NCBI RefSeq assembly: GCF_028128615.1
Contig: NZ_AMDP01000019.1
Location: 248,001 to 312,000, forward strand
DNA from: Enterococcus sp. 5H
GTDB lineage: Bacteria > Bacillota > Bacilli > Lactobacillales > Enterococcaceae
Length of the DNA stretch: 64,000 nt
Direction: 5' to 3'
The notes under the pieces were generated by a model. The model had not been told where the DNA came from. It searched no databases and saw only the letters and a list, made by a program, of their open reading frames with translations. The translations under genes and the position numbers were made by a program. Positions within the stretch are counted from its first letter, which is position 1. The number at the start of each line of letters is the position of its first letter. Shown one piece after another: positions 1 through 8,431 of the stretch.

Positions 1-533
1 TATTGGAATTATTAGTATCACAATACTTATACGAGCAATTCCCAGACTTACCGGAAGGCAAGTTAACAAAAATGCGGGCAGCAATTGTACGGGAAGATAG
101 TTTATCCAAATTTGCGAAAGAATGTCATTTTGACCAATATATTCTCCTAGGCAAAGGAGAAGAAAATTCTGGCGGACGCCAGCGACCTGCCCTGCTTTGT
201 GATTTATTTGAAGCATTTTTAGGTGCGTTATACTTAGATCAAAAGGCACCTGCTGCTAAGAAATTTATTGCAGAGGTCATTTTTCCAAAAATCGATGCCG
301 GTGCTTTTTCACATGAGATGGATCACAAAACACATTTACAAGAAGTTTTACAGCGCCAAGGGGATGTCACAATTGAGTATCGCTTGGTTAATGAAGAAGG
401 ACCTGCCCATGATCGCATATTCTCAGTTGAAGTCTATGTGGATGAAAAAATGATTGGGGAAGGTCAAGGGAAATCTAAGAAGCTAGCTGAACAGGATGCC
501 GCCGAAAAAGCGCTGAAAAAAGATCCTGAGTAA
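1..533 (+). CDS. rnc: Ribonuclease III, 3' part (5' end outside window)
   Basis: Double-strand-specific endoribonuclease that processes rRNA precursors and structured mRNAs. The reading frame is already open at the window edge, and the first in-frame TTG (position 3) is an internal Leu codon, so the N-terminus with the first catalytic helix (ERLEFLGD in the family) is missing. The visible part carries the second catalytic block (DLFEAFLGALYLD, about residue 67 of the fragment) followed by a C-terminal double-stranded RNA-binding domain (from THLQEVLQRQG to AEKALK). It lies just upstream of smc, the usual rnc-smc-ftsY arrangement of Firmicutes. Identity is firm; only the true start is unknown. 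Confidence 0.97.
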   Translation, partial: LELLVSQYLYEQFPDLPEGKLTKMRAAIVREDSLSKFAKECHFDQYILLGKGEENSGGRQRPALLCDLFEAFLGALYLDQKAPAAKKFIAEVIFPKIDAGAFSHEMDHKTHLQEVLQRQGDVTIEYRLVNEEGPAHDRIFSVEVYVDEKMIGEGQGKSKKLAEQDAAEKALKKDPE

Positions 534-556
534 GTTTGGAAGGAGCCGTTTTATTC

Positions 557-3500
557 GTGTATTTAAAACGAATTGAGATCGCAGGATTTAAATCCTTTGC
601 GGATCGAACCGTGATAGAGTTTGAAAATGGTGTAACTGCCGTTGTCGGACCTAATGGTAGTGGAAAAAGTAACATTACAGAAGCGATTCGCTGGGTTTTA
701 GGCGAACAATCTGCGAAAAGTCTTCGTGGTGGAAAAATGCCGGATATTATTTTTGCTGGATCAGAAGGTCGTAAGGCGCTGAATATAGCAGAAGTGACGG
801 TTGTACTAGACAATAGCGATCACTTTTTACCTTTGGACTTTACTGAAATCAGTGTAACCAGACGTTACCGCAGAACAGGTGAAAGTGACTTTTACATTAA
901 TAAACAGGCCTGCCGTTTGAAAGATATTCATGATTTATTTATGGATTCCGGTTTAGGGAAAGAATCTTTTTCAATTATTTCTCAAGGGAAAGTTGAAGCA
1001 ATTTTCAATAGTAAGCCAGAAGACCGTCGTGGGATTTTTGAAGAAGCAGCGGGCGTATTGAAATACAAGCAACGTAAGAAAAAAGCAGAGCAAAAACTAT
1101 TTGAAACAGAAGATAACTTAAGTCGTGTGCAAGATATTATCTATGAATTAGAAGATCAACTGACTCCTCTAGCTGCACAAAGCGAAGCGGCTAAGGAGTT
1201 TTTGAGACTTAAAGAAACCTTGACGGAAATCGATGTTAGCTTAACAGTGACTGAAATCGAAGCAGCAAAAGAAATCTGGGAAATCAAAGCAGCCGAGCTA
1301 ACCAAAATCGAAGAACGCCTGCAAATTGCAAGCAAAAAAATTCGTGATTCAGAAGATGAATTATTCCAATTACGTGGAAAACGAAACAAATTAGATGAGC
1401 AAATTGAAACCCAACAGCAACAACTATTACAAATCACAGAAGCTTTGAAACAGACCGAAGGACAAAAAGACGTTCTAATCGAACGCTCAAAACACACGAT
1501 GCAAACAACTAGTGAATATCAGCAGTCTTTAGAAGAAAATGCGGAAAAAATCACTCGTTATCGTGAAGAAGTTCAAGAATTACAAACAAAAGTTGCAGAG
1601 AAAAAAACTCAGCGTGAAGAGTTAGTAGAAGCAATTCAAGCGTCAGAAAAAGAAGTTGAAAAATACAGTAAATCTTCCAAAGAATTATTAGAAGAGTTGC
1701 GTAGCCAGTACGTGGAAGTAATGCAAGAGCAAGCAAACACGACCAATGATCTGAAGTATTTAGAACGTCAATATCAACAAGAAACTGCGAAAAATCAACA
1801 ATCGATCCAAAAGCATGAAGCATTAGAAAAGCAAATGACAGAAGCTTTGCAAGAAAAAGAACAAATTGAAGTCAACTTAGCTGAGTCAGAGCAATCGCTA
1901 ATGGATCAAAGAGAAGAATATACTAAGCTAAAACACCAATTAGATCAAAGACAAGAACAATTAGCAACGAAACAAAAACAAATGTACCAAGCGATGAATC
2001 AAGTTCAGCAAGCTAAAGCACGTCAAAAAAGCTTGCAGGAAATCCAAGAAAATTATTCTGGTTTTTATCAAGGTGTTCGATCTGTTTTAAAACATAAAGA
2101 CCAATTAACCGGAATTGTTGGAGCTGTGGCTGAATTAATTGAGGTACCGAAAGAATATACAGTCGCCATCGAAACAGCATTAGGCGGAGCCGCACAACAT
2201 GTGGTTGTCGAATCAGAAAAAGATGGACGTGCTGGGATTACGTTCTTAAAACAACAACACAGTGGTCGAGCAACATTTTTACCAGTGACTACGATAAAAC
2301 CAAGAACTGTGTCTACTGCTGTCCGTGAACGTGTCAATAACGTATCAGGATTTTTGGGAATTGCCAGTGAATTGGTACAATTTCCTAATGAAGTCAGCAA
2401 TGTGATTCAAAATCTTTTAGGTGTGACATTGTTAGCCGAAAGTCTAGAAAGCGCCAATCAACTAGCGAAAGTAGTAAACTATCAGTACCGTGTTGTTTCT
2501 TTAGACGGCGATGTAATGAACTCAGGTGGTTCAATGACTGGTGGAGCAAATAAACGTGGTAACCAAGGAAGCTTATTTTCACAAACCCAAGAACTACAAA
2601 CGTTAACCGAGCAAATGGAACGAGTGGAAAAACAATTAACCGTTACTGAAAAAGAAGTTCAGCAGCTAACGGATGAAGTGAAACTCTTAAACGAAAAATT
2701 AGAACAATTACGTTCAACTGGCGAAACGAGCCGCTTGAAACAATTGGAATTACAAAATAAACAAACCAACCAAGAAGAAACAATTACTCGTTTAACCAAA
2801 GAGCAGCGCCTGTTTGAATTCGAAGCACGTGAATTGCATCAATTTTTAACAGAATATCAAACGCGCAAAGAAGAATTAACCGCACAACAACAAGAATTAA
2901 ACCAAACAAAAGACCGTTTAGATCAAGAGATGAAACAAGTCGATCAAGAAGCGAGTCAAATGGAAACCTTAAGAGCAGAAGCTTTTGAGCGGTATAATCA
3001 AATTCAGGCAGATCAAGCAGTTGCAGCAGAGCAATTGGCTCATTTAACAGGTCAAGTCGCTGAAAAACAAACGCAGCTGGATGAATTTTTAGCCAGAGAA
3101 ACAGCGCTACGCCAGCAATTACAACAATTAAATGACAATTCAACAGATCACCAAGTGACAGAAGAAAGTCTTGCTGTACAACTGGAACAATTATCTGATA
3201 AAAAAGAGCAGCTGCAAACAAGTATTCAAGAAGCCAAAACAGCTCGTCAACAATTGCAAGAGCAAGTCGATCAGATTGATACTGGTTTAGCAGAAGAAAA
3301 CAAACAGCAGCAACATCTGCTTACAGAACAAACACAAATCGAAGTGGAAAAAAATCGTGCAGAAATCAAACTAGATAATTCTCTGCAATATTTACAAGAG
3401 GAATACAGTTTAACTTTCGAACGGGCAAATGAAGACTATCAATTAACTATGGATAAAGAACAGGCCAAAGTAGAAGTCAAACGTCTAAAACGTGAAATTG

Positions 3501-4135
3501 AGCGCTTAGGTCCAGTCAATCTTAATGCGATCGAACAATATGAGCAAGTGAACGAACGTCATGAATTTTTAGTTTCTCAACGTGATGATTTATTGGATGC
3601 CAAAGACCAGCTTTTTGAAACAATGGGCGAAATGGATGAAGAAGTAAAAGCTCGTTTCAGTGAAGTCTTTGAAGCAATTCGGGCGCAATTTAAAGTCGTC
3701 TTTCCAAACATGTTTGGCGGTGGTCGAGCAGAATTGATTTTAACAAATCCTGAAGACTTGCTGAATACAGGTGTGGAAATCGAAGCTCAACCGCCAGGTA
3801 AAAAACTACAAAATTTAAGTTTACTTTCTGGTGGCGAACGTGCCTTAACAGCGATAGCCTTACTGTTTTCAATCATTCGCGTACGACCAGTGCCATTCTG
3901 TGTGCTGGATGAAGTTGAAGCAGCGTTAGACGATGCTAATGTTTCCCGTTTCGGTCACTATTTAAGTGAATTTGAAGACGAAACACAGTTTATCGTGGTA
4001 ACACACCGTAAAGGGACGATGGAAGCCGCTGATGTTTTATATGGAGTGACCATGCAGGAATCGGGCGTATCGAAAATCGTTTCTGTTCGTTTAGAAGATG
4101 TCAAAGAAGGCGGTGCAATTGCTGCTGGAGGATAA
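557..4135 (+). CDS. smc: Chromosome segregation protein SMC
   Basis: ATPase of the SMC-ScpAB condensin that compacts and segregates the chromosome. I place the start at GTG 557 (MYLKRIEIAGFKSF) because GGAAGGAG at 538-545 is a ribosome site 11 bases upstream; an in-frame TTG at 536 overlaps that site and is unlikely. The 1192-residue protein has the Walker A motif GPNGSGKS at residues 31-38, long coiled-coil arms, a hinge in the middle (about 500-680, with GGSMTGGA), and the C-terminal signature LSGGERALTAIA (about 1090) and Walker B VLDEVEAALDD (about 1116). Length and layout are normal for the family. It follows rnc by 23 bases and is probably cotranscribed with the HAD gene and ftsY. Confidence 0.97.
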   Translation: MYLKRIEIAGFKSFADRTVIEFENGVTAVVGPNGSGKSNITEAIRWVLGEQSAKSLRGGKMPDIIFAGSEGRKALNIAEVTVVLDNSDHFLPLDFTEISVTRRYRRTGESDFYINKQACRLKDIHDLFMDSGLGKESFSIISQGKVEAIFNSKPEDRRGIFEEAAGVLKYKQRKKKAEQKLFETEDNLSRVQDIIYELEDQLTPLAAQSEAAKEFLRLKETLTEIDVSLTVTEIEAAKEIWEIKAAELTKIEERLQIASKKIRDSEDELFQLRGKRNKLDEQIETQQQQLLQITEALKQTEGQKDVLIERSKHTMQTTSEYQQSLEENAEKITRYREEVQELQTKVAEKKTQREELVEAIQASEKEVEKYSKSSKELLEELRSQYVEVMQEQANTTNDLKYLERQYQQETAKNQQSIQKHEALEKQMTEALQEKEQIEVNLAESEQSLMDQREEYTKLKHQLDQRQEQLATKQKQMYQAMNQVQQAKARQKSLQEIQENYSGFYQGVRSVLKHKDQLTGIVGAVAELIEVPKEYTVAIETALGGAAQHVVVESEKDGRAGITFLKQQHSGRATFLPVTTIKPRTVSTAVRERVNNVSGFLGIASELVQFPNEVSNVIQNLLGVTLLAESLESANQLAKVVNYQYRVVSLDGDVMNSGGSMTGGANKRGNQGSLFSQTQELQTLTEQMERVEKQLTVTEKEVQQLTDEVKLLNEKLEQLRSTGETSRLKQLELQNKQTNQEETITRLTKEQRLFEFEARELHQFLTEYQTRKEELTAQQQELNQTKDRLDQEMKQVDQEASQMETLRAEAFERYNQIQADQAVAAEQLAHLTGQVAEKQTQLDEFLARETALRQQLQQLNDNSTDHQVTEESLAVQLEQLSDKKEQLQTSIQEAKTARQQLQEQVDQIDTGLAEENKQQQHLLTEQTQIEVEKNRAEIKLDNSLQYLQEEYSLTFERANEDYQLTMDKEQAKVEVKRLKREIERLGPVNLNAIEQYEQVNERHEFLVSQRDDLLDAKDQLFETMGEMDEEVKARFSEVFEAIRAQFKVVFPNMFGGGRAELILTNPEDLLNTGVEIEAQPPGKKLQNLSLLSGGERALTAIALLFSIIRVRPVPFCVLDEVEAALDDANVSRFGHYLSEFEDETQFIVVTHRKGTMEAADVLYGVTMQESGVSKIVSVRLEDVKEGGAIAAGG

Positions 4136-4153
4136 TAGAAAAGAGGAATCGGC

Positions 4154-4981
4154 TTGATTAAATTAGTCGCCATTGATTTAGATGGCACATTATTAAATAG
4201 TCATAAAGAAATTTCACAAAAAAATAAAGACGTTTTAGCTCAAGCCAAAGCAGCAGGGGTTAAAATTGTTTTGTGTACAGGCCGACCATTAGCGGCAATC
4301 GAAGTCTATTTAGAAACATTGGGCTTACGTGATAATGGAGATTACAGTATTACGTTTAATGGCGGTTTAGTCCAAAAAAATGATACAGGTGAAATCATTG
4401 AAAAAGCATTAATGCCTTTAGACGCTGTTCATGATTTGTATCAATTGGCTGCTGAATTAAATGTGCCGCTTGATATCTTATCGGATGGACTAGTTTTACA
4501 GTTGCCGACTTCACTAGAAAATCGTTCACTTTATAGTCAATTAAACAATTTATTGACTTTTGAAGCTGCTGAATTACAACATTTAACAGCGGATAGAATT
4601 TACAACAAAGCGGTGGTAGCGATTGATGAGGATTATTTAGATGAGCAAATCTCAAAAATTCCAACGACGTTTTATGATCGTTATGAAATCATCAAAACGA
4701 GAAGTAACTTACTGGAGTTTATGCCAAAAGGAATTACGAAAGCTTACGGAATTTCCTTATTAGCCAGAGATTTAGAGATCAAACAAGAAGAAATTATGAC
4801 AATCGGCGACGAAGAAAATGATTTACCGATGATTGAATATGCTGGGCTCGGTGTTGCTATGGAAAATGCGGTAGCCAGTGTGAAAGCTTTAGCTGATGTT
4901 ATTACCGATACAAATGATAATGACGGTGTTGCACATGCCGTTGAAAAATTTGTTTTAGAACCATTGAGAGGAGGAAATTAA
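4154..4981 (+). CDS. Cof-type HAD-superfamily sugar-phosphate phosphatase
   Basis: Predicted cytoplasmic phosphatase of the HAD IIB (Cof/YidA) family, acting on small phosphorylated metabolites; the substrate cannot be read from sequence. HAD motif I is DLDGT (Asp8 nucleophile, Asp10), with motif II in VLCTGRP and motif IV in TIGDEENDLPMIEYAG near the C-terminus. The 275-residue length is typical. The start is TTG at 4154 preceded by AAGAGGA. It sits between smc and ftsY, stopping immediately before the ftsY ATG, so translation of the two is likely coupled. A second Cof-like gene of the window lies at 34538. Confidence 0.9.
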   Translation: MIKLVAIDLDGTLLNSHKEISQKNKDVLAQAKAAGVKIVLCTGRPLAAIEVYLETLGLRDNGDYSITFNGGLVQKNDTGEIIEKALMPLDAVHDLYQLAAELNVPLDILSDGLVLQLPTSLENRSLYSQLNNLLTFEAAELQHLTADRIYNKAVVAIDEDYLDEQISKIPTTFYDRYEIIKTRSNLLEFMPKGITKAYGISLLARDLEIKQEEIMTIGDEENDLPMIEYAGLGVAMENAVASVKALADVITDTNDNDGVAHAVEKFVLEPLRGGN

Positions 4982-6250
4982 ATGGGGTTTTTCGATAAAA
5001 TAAAAAAAGCTTTTATGAACGAAAAAGAAACGAAACCAGTTGAAACTGAAACGGATGAATTACTTGATGAATCAACTGAACCAGCCGATGCTGAGCAACA
5101 AGAGTCGCACCAAACTGAAACAGAACCTGTAGAAGCTGAAACTCAAATTGAAACAACAGAAGATGAGGACCTACCAGCAATATCAGAAGCAGAACCAGTT
5201 GAAATTGAAGCAGAAGCTGAAATTGATCCACTAATTGTTGTTAATTCAGCTATACAAGCAGAAGAACTTGTTGATCCTGAAATTATTGAAGAACAACAAG
5301 AAGAAATCATCATCCAAGAAAAATATGAAAAAGGTTTGGAAAAAACACGTAAAACATTTGGTCAACGTTTAAATGAATTATTTGCTAATTTCCGCTCAGT
5401 TGATGAAGACTTCTTTGAAGAACTAGAAGAAACCTTAATTGGAGCTGATGTTGGCTTTGATACATCTATTAAAATCACCGAATCATTACGTCAAGAAGTA
5501 AAATTACGTAATGTAAAGAAACCAGCAGCGATTCAAAATACGATCATTGAAAAAATGGTTGATTTATATGAAGCTGAAGGTGTTGAAGAAAATAATGCCT
5601 TAAATATTCAGACAGACGGATTGACTGTGATGTTGTTTGTGGGAGTGAATGGTGTTGGTAAAACAACTAGCATTGGAAAGCTAGCTCATGAATTTAAACA
5701 AGATGGCAAAAAAGTCTTGTTAGCTGCAGCTGATACCTTTAGAGCTGGCGCAATCGATCAATTAGTCGTTTGGGGCGAACGCGCTGGTGTAGAAGTTGTT
5801 CGTGGGAATGCTGGTGGTGATCCGGCGGCCGTTGTATTTGATGCTGTTGAACGTGCTAAAGCTGAAAATGCGGATATTTTACTTGTTGATACCGCAGGTC
5901 GTTTACAAAATAAAGTAAACCTAATGAACGAACTAGAAAAAATCAAACGTGTGATTCAACGTGAACTACCTGATGCACCGCACGAAGTTTTACTTGTAGT
6001 AGATGCAACCACCGGACAAAACGCAATGTCACAAGCCAAACAATTTAAAGAAACAACAGATGTAACTGGTTTAGTCTTAACAAAACTAGATGGCACAGCG
6101 AAAGGCGGAATTGTCTTAGCGATCCGTAATGAATTGCATTTACCAGTAAAATTAGTTGGACTTGGTGAAGGAATCGACGATTTAGAACCGTTCGATGCGA
6201 ATGATTTTGCGATTGGTTTGTTTAAAGGCTTGTTGAAAGAAGAAGATTAA
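4982..6250 (+). CDS. ftsY: Signal recognition particle receptor FtsY
   Basis: GTPase receptor that docks ribosome-SRP complexes at the membrane for co-translational insertion. Residues 1-110 form a strongly acidic N-terminal A domain rich in Glu; the NG domain follows, with G1 GVNGVGKTT (221-229), the DTFRAGA insertion motif (251-257), G3 DTAGR (303-307) and G4 TKLD (367-370). The 422-residue length is usual for lactic acid bacteria with an A domain. AGAGGAGGAAA precedes the ATG, at the end of the HAD gene. It closes the rnc-smc-HAD-ftsY operon and is followed by a terminator. Confidence 0.97.
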   Translation: MGFFDKIKKAFMNEKETKPVETETDELLDESTEPADAEQQESHQTETEPVEAETQIETTEDEDLPAISEAEPVEIEAEAEIDPLIVVNSAIQAEELVDPEIIEEQQEEIIIQEKYEKGLEKTRKTFGQRLNELFANFRSVDEDFFEELEETLIGADVGFDTSIKITESLRQEVKLRNVKKPAAIQNTIIEKMVDLYEAEGVEENNALNIQTDGLTVMLFVGVNGVGKTTSIGKLAHEFKQDGKKVLLAAADTFRAGAIDQLVVWGERAGVEVVRGNAGGDPAAVVFDAVERAKAENADILLVDTAGRLQNKVNLMNELEKIKRVIQRELPDAPHEVLLVVDATTGQNAMSQAKQFKETTDVTGLVLTKLDGTAKGGIVLAIRNELHLPVKLVGLGEGIDDLEPFDANDFAIGLFKGLLKEED

Positions 6251-6256
6251 AAAGTA

Positions 6257-6309
6257 AACAACTTTTTAGATAACTACTTTTAAGTAGGGATTTGAAAGGT
6301 TGTTTTTTT
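6257..6309 (+). terminator. Terminator after ftsY
   Basis: AACAACTTTTT pairs with GAAAGGTTGTT (with G-U pairs), enclosing a smaller CTACTT/AAGTAG hairpin, and is followed by a run of seven T. It ends the rnc-smc-ftsY transcript before the toxin locus. Confidence 0.75.
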
Positions 6310-6386
6310 ATAGAATTGAAATAAAAGTGAACAACTATTGCGTATGTTAATTTGTCGCCTATTTACAGTTTTACGACTGGAAGGAG

Positions 6387-6401
6387 GTGTCGTTAATGTT
6401 A
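6387..6401 (+). repeat. Direct repeat, copy 1 (toxin start region)
   Basis: GTGTCGTTAATGTTA overlaps the toxin ribosome site and ATG. The same 15 bases recur at 548-562 of the same kilobase (6548-6562); counting the following R-CAGT the match is 19 of 20. In Fst loci such repeats are where the antisense RNA pairs with the toxin mRNA. Confidence 0.9.
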
Positions 6402-6482
6402 GCAGTATTTGTTTCTTCACTTGCGGTAGGAATTCTGGTCGCTTTATTTGAGTATTGGCTAAATACCAAAAATAAGAAGTAA
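6396..6482 (+). CDS. Fst/Ldr-family type I toxin peptide (28 aa)
   Basis: Small hydrophobic peptide MLAVFVSSLAVGILVALFEY... with one membrane segment (about residues 3-19), then WLN and a charged tail TKNKK. This layout (short N-terminus, one helix with VG, aromatic-W-L end, Lys/Arg tail) is that of Fst/Ldr-type membrane toxins known from pAD1 of Enterococcus and chromosomal relatives. GAAGGAGG lies 8-9 bases upstream of ATG 6396. It is followed by a strong terminator at 6512-6544 that also serves a convergent antisense RNA. A 15-base repeat covers its start codon and recurs beyond the terminator, as in Fst par loci. Family membership is by pattern; toxicity is inferred. Confidence 0.82.
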   Translation: MLAVFVSSLAVGILVALFEYWLNTKNKK

Positions 6483-6511
6483 GTTGAAGCATGGCGACAT
6501 TAGCCAACGAA

Positions 6512-6544
6512 AAACCCCTAGAGACTAGCCCTCTCTAGGGGTTT
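6512..6544. terminator. Bidirectional terminator shared by toxin mRNA and antisense RNA
   Basis: AAACCCCTAGAGA pairs perfectly with TCTCTAGGGGTTT (13 bp, 7-base loop). It is flanked by A-rich sequence on the left and TTTCGTG on the right, so it can act in both directions. Confidence 0.85.
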
Positions 6545-6547
6545 CGT

Positions 6548-6562
6548 GTGTCGTTAATGTTA
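6548..6562 (+). repeat. Direct repeat, copy 2 (antisense RNA 5' region)
   Basis: Second copy of GTGTCGTTAATGTTA, 161 bases from the first, just beyond the shared terminator. Transcribed on the minus strand, it gives a sequence complementary to the toxin start region. Confidence 0.9.
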
Positions 6563-6577
6563 ACAGTTTATAGATCA

Positions 6578-6606
6578 ATTATACCTTGATGTAAAAAATA
6601 TTTCAA
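6578..6606 (-). promoter_or_regulatory. Promoter of antisense RNA
   Basis: Read on the minus strand: -35 TTGAAA (6606-6601), 17-base spacer, -10 TATAAT (6583-6578). One of the best sigma-70-type matches in the window, pointing into the toxin locus. Confidence 0.8.
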
Positions 6607-6654
6607 TAACAATTTTAATTTTTGTGGTAAGTATTCTATTTGTTCTATTTTCAG

Positions 6655-7533
6655 TTACAAATTCCCAGCTTCGATTCCGTATTCTTCTGCGATTTTCTTC
6701 AAACTAAAGCCGCGCCCGAAAACTTCACTAGCGTTCATTGAAACGATAAATGCTTGTTCATCAATTGCTAGAACACTTTCTTTAATCTTAACAAAATCTT
6801 TTTCGCTAATGACCGTCATCATTAACATGCTTTTGTTTTGTTGGTAGCCACCTTCAATTGGAATCATTGTAATTCCTTTATCCAGTCCGATTAATATTTT
6901 CTCTTTGATTTCGGCATATTTTGGTGAGATAATAAGTACATTTTTCGAACGGACAAAACCGACTTGAACCATATCTACCACACGACCAATAATATATAAA
7001 CAAATCAATGAGAATAAAACGGTGTCTGTATTAAAAACATACAAGGCCGATAAAATTACCAGTCCATCTACAAATAAAATTGAGACACCTAAAGAAATTT
7101 TAAAATATTTATTAACGATTTGTGAAATAATTGCTGTTCCGCCAGTTGAGGCGTTTCCTCTAAACTCTAATCCTAATCCAATCCCAGTCAGAATTCCGCC
7201 GAATAAAGTTGCAAGAAAAATATTATGTGTCAGTACAGGTAAATGTGTTGTAATTCCAACAAAAAATGGATAAATTAAACTGCCGTAAATCGTTTTGATT
7301 CCGACTTCTTTACCTAATAAAGCAAAACATAGGACTAATAGAGGTAAATTAATGGCATATAATACAATAGCAGGATTAATTCCAAATAAATAGTTAATTA
7401 CAACACTAATACCATTAGCCCCTCCAGCAACAATTTTGTTCGGCAGTAAAATAGAATTGATCGATACTGCTAAAATAAAAGAACCAATCGTTACATAGAG
7501 TGTGTCTTGAATTTGTCTTTTCGAAAATTTCAT
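6655..7533 (-). CDS. YitT family membrane protein (DUF161/DUF2179)
   Basis: Integral membrane protein of unknown transport role. Hydrophobic segments run through residues 10-190 (for example TIGSFILAVSINSILL, AGGANGISVVINYLF), and a soluble C-terminal DUF2179-type domain follows (KNVLIISPKYAEIKEKIL to the end). I choose ATG 7533 (MKFSKRQ): an upstream in-frame ATG at 7551 lies within the ribosome site GGAGGA. The resulting 292 residues match the usual YitT length. It stands alone, convergent with the toxin locus and in the same direction as the hydrolase gene upstream. Confidence 0.88.
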   Translation of the reverse strand: MKFSKRQIQDTLYVTIGSFILAVSINSILLPNKIVAGGANGISVVINYLFGINPAIVLYAINLPLLVLCFALLGKEVGIKTIYGSLIYPFFVGITTHLPVLTHNIFLATLFGGILTGIGLGLEFRGNASTGGTAIISQIVNKYFKISLGVSILFVDGLVILSALYVFNTDTVLFSLICLYIIGRVVDMVQVGFVRSKNVLIISPKYAEIKEKILIGLDKGITMIPIEGGYQQNKSMLMMTVISEKDFVKIKESVLAIDEQAFIVSMNASEVFGRGFSLKKIAEEYGIEAGNL

Positions 7534-7717
7534 TTTTATAACTTCCTCCATTTCAAAGAATAACTGAGACGTTCATTGTACAACTGTAAATAATCACAGA
7601 AAATGATCCCTTAGTTATACTATCATGAATTTCTAAACAATATCATGAGATATTTTTAATTTTTTAAGCAATGGCTGTGGTAAAATTAGAAGGAACGATA
7701 GGATAACATGTGTTTAG

Positions 7718-8212
7718 TTAAATGAATGTTAAAAAGCGTTGATCCCATAAATTTTCGTGATGTGAGATAATCGTTTTCGCACCAAGTAAATCATTACTTA
7801 AAGTTGTACTTAAACCGCTTTTCATTGAACAAGTATAGCCTAATCCATGAGCCATCCGAATAGTAGTATCAACGCAATATTCTGTTTGAGCTCCACAAAA
7901 TTCGAGATCTGTTATAGAAAGTTTGTCCAACAGTTCTTTTAATGAGGTTTGATAAAAGGCATTTGCATGTGTTTTACCAATATAAAAATCAGTGTCACGA
8001 TCATCTAGTTCATCAAATAGCTGCCAGTTATCAGTATTAAAAACTAGATCCTCGTCTTCATGCTGAATAAAGATAATTGGTGAATCATGTTTTCGATACT
8101 CGATAATTCGTTGATTAACGCCGTTTAAAACTTCTGGTAACTGGAATAATCCGGTCCCAAAGCTATTTAATCCTTTTTGAAGATCGATTATAATTAAGGC
8201 TTTATTTTTCAT
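7718..8212 (-). CDS. Isochorismatase-fold cysteine hydrolase
   Basis: Cytoplasmic amidohydrolase-like enzyme of the isochorismatase/nicotinamidase superfamily. The catalytic triad is visible: Asp10 in LIIIDLQKG, Lys80 in YIGKTHANAF and Cys113 in QTEYCVDTT. The cis-peptide-like GAQ precedes the Cys, as in the family. At 164 residues it is shorter than true nicotinamidases and fits the small YwoC/YecD-like members. The substrate is unknown. It is monocistronic, divergent from gshAB, with about 220 bases between them. Confidence 0.88.
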   Translation of the reverse strand: MKNKALIIIDLQKGLNSFGTGLFQLPEVLNGVNQRIIEYRKHDSPIIFIQHEDEDLVFNTDNWQLFDELDDRDTDFYIGKTHANAFYQTSLKELLDKLSITDLEFCGAQTEYCVDTTIRMAHGLGYTCSMKSGLSTTLSNDLLGAKTIISHHENLWDQRFLTFI

Positions 8213-8363
8213 TTTTGAACCTCTCTATCTTTTTTGTTTTAGTATACAATAGTAGAGGAACTGACGGAAGTGAAGATAAACATCATAGATAAGTGCAAAA
8301 AATAGTTTTTTTACGAAATTAAGAAAGATTCTTTCAATTTTTGGAAAAATGTAAGCCGAAATA

Positions 8364-8392
8364 TTCTTTTTACCTTACTTTTTCTATATAAT
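8364..8392 (+). promoter_or_regulatory. Likely promoter of gshAB
   Basis: TATAAT at 8387-8392 (within TATATAAT) with a weak -35 TTCTTT at 8364-8369, spacer 17. It lies 40 bases upstream of the gshAB ATG. The -10 is good, the -35 poor. Confidence 0.55.
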
Positions 8393-8431
8393 GGTTGGTA
8401 ATGGAATAATAACGGGAAGAAAGGCGACAGT

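Larger units (their letters stand above)
6511..6571 (-). ncRNA. Antisense antitoxin RNA (RNAII-like) of the Fst locus
   Basis: A consensus promoter on the minus strand (TTGAAA at 6601-6606, 17-base spacer, TATAAT at 6578-6583) would start an RNA near 6571 that reads leftwards through the second copy of the direct repeat and stops in the shared terminator, giving about 60 nt. Its 5' part is complementary to the toxin start region through the repeat, and its 3' hairpin to the toxin mRNA terminator. This is the geometry of RNAII in the pAD1 par locus. The RNA itself is predicted, not observed. Confidence 0.78.

Noticed and set aside
536-556. TTG 536 as the smc start
   Set aside because: It lies in the ribosome site GGAAGGAG; GTG 557 gives the conserved N-terminus YLKRIEIAGFKSF.
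7022-7273. An 83-codon plus-strand frame inside the YitT-like gene
   Set aside because: Antisense shadow of a well-supported gene, with no ribosome site.
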